Assembly: GCA_947475855.1 (NCBI GenBank)
Contig: CANJPN010000194.1
Location: 1 to 10,067 of the forward strand
Source of the DNA: Bradyrhizobiaceae bacterium
Lineage (GTDB): Bacteria; Pseudomonadota; Alphaproteobacteria; Rhizobiales; Hyphomicrobiaceae
Reading direction: 5' to 3'
Length of the DNA: 10,067 nt
The number at the start of each line of letters is the position of its first letter. The stretch's first letter is position 1. This document shows, piece after piece, positions 6,702-10,067 of the stretch. Both the position numbers and the translations under genes were made by a program. Below the pieces are notes generated by a model. That model saw only the letters and a program-made list of their open reading frames with translations. It ran no database searches and was not told the origin of the DNA.

Positions 6702-6718
6702 CGGCGTTGTCGACGCCG
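6702..6718. other. Short hairpin upstream of the ABC exporter start
   Basis: CGGCGT (6702-6707) and ACGCCG (6713-6718) form a 6-bp stem with a TGTCG loop, 25 bases before the preferred ATG at 6677. If the alternative TTG start at 6728 were used it would be coding. The role is unknown. Confidence 0.3.
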
Positions 6719-6760
6719 AGCGCGACAATTGTGGATTGCCGGGTGGAAGGGGAAATGGAA

Positions 6761-6790
6761 ACGGGCGCCGGATGGAAATCCGACGCCCGT
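6761..6790 (-). terminator. Intrinsic terminator after the LysM-protein gene
   Basis: ACGGGCG (6761-6767) pairs with CGCCCGT (6784-6790). After a single C/A mismatch the stem continues as CGGAT/ATCCG around a 4-base loop (6774-6777). On the minus strand it starts 32 bases after the LysM-protein stop and is followed by TTTCCATTTCC, a modest T-rich tail. It separates that gene from the ABC exporter, suggesting separate transcripts. Confidence 0.7.
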
Positions 6791-6821
6791 CGCTGGAGTT
6801 TGGCGCTGTGCTGGTGCGGCG

Positions 6822-8729
6822 TCAGATTTTGCGGGCGCGCGGGATGACGATGCGCTCGCACGGCATGATTATGCCCGACCGGTTGCGAATACCGGGATTG
6901 GCATTGAGTAGAATGCGGTACTTGTGGCCATCCTTGTAGTGCGATCGCGCGATGTCCCAGAGCGTATCGCCGCGCTTGACAACGTAGTAACGACCTTGCC
7001 GCACGGTATGTCCGGCGTGATGGCCGCAGGTGCCATGAGCGTGGTCGCGCCGCATGCTGAGCTTGGCGTATTTGAGAGATGCGGTGCGGCTGGCGAGGGC
7101 CTTGCGGGGCTTATTGGCTTTTGAGCTGGCGTACCGGGTGGTCCGGATACTGCGCTGCTTGAGCTTCGTGCGTGACGCGACCCTGACCGTGTCAGCCGGG
7201 GTAGCGGCAGGAGTTGGCTTGGCAGGAGCAGGCGTCGCGGTCGAGCTTGCGACCGCGTCGGACTTTGCAGGCGGTGCCTTGGCGGCGGCTTTGCGTGCCT
7301 CCTCGGCCTTTGCGGCGGCAGCTGTTGCGGCGAGGGCTGCGATCTTTGCCTCAGTATCAGCCTTTGCCTTTGCTTCAGCGTCCGTCTTGGCCTTGGCCGC
7401 AGCGGCTGCGGCTGCGGCGACCCGACGTGCTTCTTCCTCGGCTTTTACCTTGGCATCCGCGTCGGCGTCCGCCTTTGCTTTCGCGGCCGCGGCTATACGA
7501 CGGGCTTCATCTTCAGCCTTGGCCTTCGCGTCAGCGTCGGCTTTTGCCTTGGTCGCAGCGGCAGCGGCTGCTGCGGCGACACGGCGAGCGTCATCCTCGG
7601 CCTTGGCCTTGGCTTCGGCATCCGCCTTTGCCTTCGCAGCAGCGGCAGCAGCCACGCGGCTGGCCTCTTCGTCGGCCTTGGCTTTGGCTTCGGCATCTGC
7701 CTTCGCCTTGGCGGCGGCAGCAGCAGCCACGCGGCTGGCTTCTTCGTCGGCTTTCGCCTTGGCGGCGGCAGCAGCAGCCACGCGGCTCGCCTCCTCGTCT
7801 GCCTTTGCCTTGGCAGTAGCAGCGGCGACACGGCGAGCTTCGTCTTCTGCGCGGGCTTTCGCTTCAGCCTCCGCGCGAGCCTTACCTTCGACTTCGGCCT
7901 TCGCGGTCGCGATGCGCTTGGTTTCGGCCTCGCGACGTTGCTGCTCAGCAATTTTCGCTGCGTCTTCGACGGCCTTCGGCTGTGGAGGCGGGGTCGCCGC
8001 TGCGATCGCTGCAGGTTGCGAGGCGGGCGGCAGGTTCTTGACGGACGGCATCGCGCTTTCGGTCGGGTTGGGATCCGAAAGCCGGCCGACGATGATCGAT
8101 TGATATTGACGATTGGCGCGATCGAGCCAGTCGGTGAAAGTCTCCTGGATCTGGTCGAACACGTCCTTCTCGGCCGGCGCACTGACACGGGACGCTGCAG
8201 CCGGGGGAGGCGAAGACGGCGCTGATGGCGTTACTGAAGGCTGCGTCGGCGCCTGTGCGACGACCTTGGGTTGCGCCGCCGGCTGGACGGGGGGCGTTGG
8301 GCTGACCGCCGTGCTCGGCGCGGTTGCGGTCGGCGCTTTGGCTGCCGGTGCGGATGCAGGTGTTTGTGCGACCTGCTTGGGCGCGGGCTGGGCTACTGGC
8401 GACGGTGCGGGTTGTGCCAAACTTGTTGCCGGCTCGCCTTCCGATAACTGCTTTACGATTACGGATTGATACTGGCGGTTCGCGCGCTCCAGCCAATCCC
8501 AGATGGGAGCAAGAAAGTCATCCTCCACGGGGCGTGCGGTTGCGCCTGGGCTCGTCTTTTGAGGTGGCGTCGCCTGGGCCAGAACTATCGGAGCGGCGGG
8601 TGAGGTCGCGGGCCGGTTCCCGGTGCCCGGAATGCCCTGGGCTGAAACGTAGGTGGGAACAATGAAGCCGCCGACGGCGAGGGACATACCCATCGCAAAG
8701 GCGGCGATGGCAAAACGCGAACACATCAT
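6822..8729 (-). CDS. Exported Ala-rich repeat protein with C-terminal LysM domain
   Basis: A 635-residue protein starting at ATG 8729, chosen over an upstream TTG (8780) because AGGAGG precedes it and a signal peptide then begins at residue 1 (cleavage probably after VSA, about residue 30). Order of parts: a Pro/Ala-rich stretch; motif copy 1 with WDWLERANRQYQSVIV (about 71-98); a long Pro/Ala/Gln linker; motif copy 2 with DWLDRANRQYQSIIV (about 189-220); an Ala/Lys/Glu-rich region (about 258-485) likely to be an extended helix or coiled coil like that of TolA; a Lys/Arg-rich segment (about 513-560); a His/Cys cluster (562-575); and a LysM domain (about 581-630) with YYVVKRGDTLWDIARSHY. LysM binds the glycan of peptidoglycan, so the protein probably spans part of the periplasm anchored to the wall. 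The RANRQYQS motif is not one I recognise. It appears to be a single-gene unit; its function is unknown. Confidence 0.88.
   Translation of the reverse strand: MMCSRFAIAAFAMGMSLAVGGFIVPTYVSAQGIPGTGNRPATSPAAPIVLAQATPPQKTSPGATARPVEDDFLAPIWDWLERANRQYQSVIVKQLSEGEPATSLAQPAPSPVAQPAPKQVAQTPASAPAAKAPTATAPSTAVSPTPPVQPAAQPKVVAQAPTQPSVTPSAPSSPPPAAASRVSAPAEKDVFDQIQETFTDWLDRANRQYQSIIVGRLSDPNPTESAMPSVKNLPPASQPAAIAAATPPPQPKAVEDAAKIAEQQRREAETKRIATAKAEVEGKARAEAEAKARAEDEARRVAAATAKAKADEEASRVAAAAAAKAKADEEASRVAAAAAAKAKADAEAKAKADEEASRVAAAAAAKAKADAEAKAKAEDDARRVAAAAAAAATKAKADADAKAKAEDEARRIAAAAKAKADADADAKVKAEEEARRVAAAAAAAAKAKTDAEAKAKADTEAKIAALAATAAAAKAEEARKAAAKAPPAKSDAVASSTATPAPAKPTPAATPADTVRVASRTKLKQRSIRTTRYASSKANKPRKALASRTASLKYAKLSMRRDHAHGTCGHHAGHTVRQGRYYVVKRGDTLWDIARSHYKDGHKYRILLNANPGIRNRSGIIMPCERIVIPRARKI
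7275..7958 (-). repeat. Degenerate Ala-rich coding repeats in the LysM-protein gene
   Basis: The encoded protein repeats a block of the form K-A-(D/E)3-A-(S/R)-R-(V/I)-A(n)-K-A. The core (D/E)EA(S/R)RVA recurs seven times with small changes, and an 8-residue spacer of the KADAEAKA type is inserted before four or five of them. The first two full blocks are 17 residues (51 bp) apart and nearly identical at DNA level around 7690-7810, a sign of recent slippage or unequal exchange. Copy number is likely to vary between strains. Confidence 0.8.
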
Positions 8730-9157
8730 GACAACAACTTCCTCCTGGCCGCCCGTCCGGTGTACATCGCGGCAATTCAATTCCGTTCCAAGCCATTGAA
8801 TTGATTGCTTGGCCCCAGCTCTTCAGCTTGAACCATAACCACAAGTTTCAGTGCTCGCCAACATTCGTTATCGTTTCCTTAACCGGCGGGCATTCGGCTG
8901 GAAATTCAATGGCTCAACCTTGTATGCCAGGGCGGTTCCGGGGCGGGCGTACAGCAGGCGTGCAGCATGGTATGGTGTATTTCGTGCCGGCCGCAACACC
9001 GTCGTTGCGATCCGGAGTGATGCCCTGCCGTTCGGGGGAAATCTGGAAGTACTTGGGAAGGAATTGAAGCGGAGAGCAGCCGGTGGCCGGAACCGGTCCA
9101 GGCTGCGCATCCACACCACGGCCACCACGCCACCACTTCGAAATCGAAACCAGCAAC
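8730..9157. other. Divergent intergenic region, LysM protein / LOG protein
   Basis: About 430 bases between two divergent genes. For the minus strand a weak promoter candidate is TTGGCG (8856-8861), an 18-base spacer and TATGGT (8832-8837), each 4 of 6 to consensus. A 6-bp inverted repeat CGCAAC/GTTGCG lies at 8992-9009. GGAGAG at 9071-9076 precedes a GTG at 9083 that is in frame with the LOG gene. I see no gene and no clear plus-strand promoter. Confidence 0.5.
8741..8746 (-). promoter_or_regulatory. Ribosome binding site of the LysM-protein gene
   Basis: AGGAGG on the minus strand, 11 bases before the ATG at 8729 and 14 before a second ATG at 8726. This strong site argues against the upstream TTG start at 8780. 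Confidence 0.7.
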
Positions 9158-9841
9158 ATGCGCAATCGAAATCCCGAAGATACGCCGGTCACTCCTAATT
9201 CGCGTTCGGAAGCAGCTGAGCCTGCAGCAATTTCATCTGGTGGGGCCGATGGTGCATTGCGCAGCATGTGCGTCTACTGCGGTTCGGGTGCAGGCAAGAA
9301 CCCTGCTCATGCGGAGGCGGCGCGCATTCTGGGCAAGGCACTTGCGAGGGAAGGCGTGGAACTCGTTTACGGCGGAGGCAGCCTTGGCCTGATGGGCGAA
9401 GTCGCGACTTCGGCTCTCAAGTTCGGCGGACGGGTCACGGGCATCATTCCGAGGTTTCTGTCCAACCGGGAACGGATGCTCGATTCGGTGAGCGAGCTGA
9501 TCTTCACGGACGATATGCATCAACGGAAGATGGAGATGTTCCGCCGCTCGGATGCGTTCGTCGCGCTGCCCGGGGGGATCGGTACGCTCGAGGAATTGGT
9601 CGAGCAATTGACGTGGTCTCAGCTCGGCCAGCATCGCAAGCCGATTGTGATCGCCAATATCGATGGGTTCTGGTCGCCTTTCATGTCGCTGCTCGAGCAT
9701 ATGGGCCAGGAGGCATTCATCCGGCCGGGTCTCGAGGTGACATTCAATGTCGTCGAGCGGGCCGAAGACATCCTTCCGGCGGCGCAGGCGGCGCTTCGCG
9801 TCATCGACGAGGAGAAGTTGGCCGAGATCGCCAAGCGCTTC
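9158..9841 (+). CDS. LOG-family protein (cytokinin riboside 5'-monophosphate phosphoribohydrolase type)
   Basis: A 228-residue protein from ATG 9158. LOG enzymes hydrolyse nucleoside 5'-monophosphates (cytokinin nucleotides or AMP) to free base and ribose 5-phosphate in the cytoplasm; many bacterial members are housekeeping or of uncertain role. The Rossmann-like fold is marked by CVYCGSGAG (38-46), YGGGSLGLMG (71-80), MHQRKMEMF (120-128) and the family motif PGGIGTLEE (138-146), which supplies active-site residues; all are intact. The core begins at about residue 37, so the first 36 residues are a polar extension not usual in the family. Three starts compete: GTG 9083 (with GGAGAG 6 bases upstream, adding 25 residues), ATG 9158 (no clear ribosome binding site), and ATG 9266 at the start of the core. 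I chose 9158 as a compromise. Confidence 0.88.
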
Positions 9842-10003
9842 TGAGAAACGTCTTGGTTGGCGAGAAAAAAACAGGGGGGAGGTCTGTCGTCGACCTTCGA
9901 TTTGTTGCGGGCTGTAGCGGTATTCGGTTAGGTTACCCGAGCCTGCTGAAGAGGATCTGTGCGCGGTTCGATATCGGCGCATGTGAGGCCTCGGCGTGAC
10001 CTC
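9842..10003. other. Spacer after the LOG gene
   Basis: About 160 bases with no convincing gene and no clear intrinsic terminator; a purine-rich run (gagaaaaaaacaggggggagg) lies at 9860-9880. AAGAGGA at 9949-9955 is close to a GTG at 9959 that is in frame with the ORF at the right edge. Confidence 0.4.
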
Positions 10004-10067
10004 ATGAGTGCTGCGGTGAGTTCGTTTCTCGATACGGCGGCGCTGGGCGCCCATAAGACTCAAAACG
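10004..10067 (+). CDS. Possible start of a further gene, cut by the window edge
   Basis: From ATG 10004 the frame stays open to the end of the window, giving MSAAVSSFLDTAALGAHKTQ and one more residue. The frame is also open back to a GTG at 9959, which has AAGAGGA just before it. Twenty-one codons are too few to identify a family. The same strand as the LOG gene suggests it could follow it in a transcript. Confidence 0.35.
   Translation, partial: MSAAVSSFLDTAALGAHKTQN

Noticed and set aside
7275..7958. CRISPR-like array suggested by repeated DNA
   Set aside because: The repeats are in frame, degenerate, lack unique spacers of even size, and encode a continuous helix.
7054..8103. 349-codon plus-strand open frame rich in Ala/Ser
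   Set aside because: Antisense of the Ala-rich repeats of the LysM gene, where repeated GCN codons keep the opposite strand open. No start context or domain.
9233..10063. 276-codon minus-strand open frame opposite the LOG gene
   Set aside because: The LOG frame carries the PGGxGTxxE motif; the opposite frame is Arg/His-rich and without a domain.

Overview
The window reads as chromosomal DNA of a GC-rich alphaproteobacterium, probably of the order Hyphomicrobiales. That placement is inferred from protein style (an Atm1-type ABC exporter, a bactofilin, an OmpA-domain periplasmic protein and an Ala/Pro-rich LysM protein) and not from any marker gene. No rRNA, tRNA, CRISPR array or phage module was seen.

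Layout: (1) The left edge (1 to about 148) is the 3' end of an ISL3-type insertion sequence. A short unrecognised ORF follows and may be a gene remnant left beside the insertion. (2) 409-1943, minus strand: an exported OmpA-domain protein and a short-chain dehydrogenase/reductase, joined by a one-base TGATG stop/start overlap, so very likely one translationally coupled operon. (3) 1944-2367: a divergent intergenic region with a candidate promoter, a perfect 10-bp inverted repeat, a 13-bp tandem repeat, a CtrA-like half-site pair and a leader hairpin. (4) 2368-3834, plus strand: a probable outer-membrane beta-barrel protein with a Cys-pair motif and a Pro/Ala/Thr linker, ending at a strong terminator hairpin that also serves the convergent gene. 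(5) 3972-4595, minus: a bactofilin. (6) 4737-6677, minus: an Atm1/HMT-type ABC exporter half-transporter. (7) 6822-8729, minus: an exported, low-complexity LysM protein carrying two copies of an unfamiliar RANRQYQS motif, a long Ala-rich helical repeat and a His/Cys cluster just before the LysM domain; a clear terminator hairpin follows it. (8) 9158-9841, plus: a LOG-family nucleotide phosphoribohydrolase. (9) The right edge may hold the first codons of another plus-strand gene.

Most of the genes point to the cell envelope: peptidoglycan-binding OmpA and LysM domains, an outer-membrane barrel, a bactofilin scaffold and an inner-membrane exporter. Apart from the SDR/OmpA pair they look like separate transcription units and not one pathway. 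I do not see a clear new multi-gene system. The most unusual items are the LysM protein's architecture (duplicated motif plus His/Cys cluster) and the structured intergenic region around 2078-2345.
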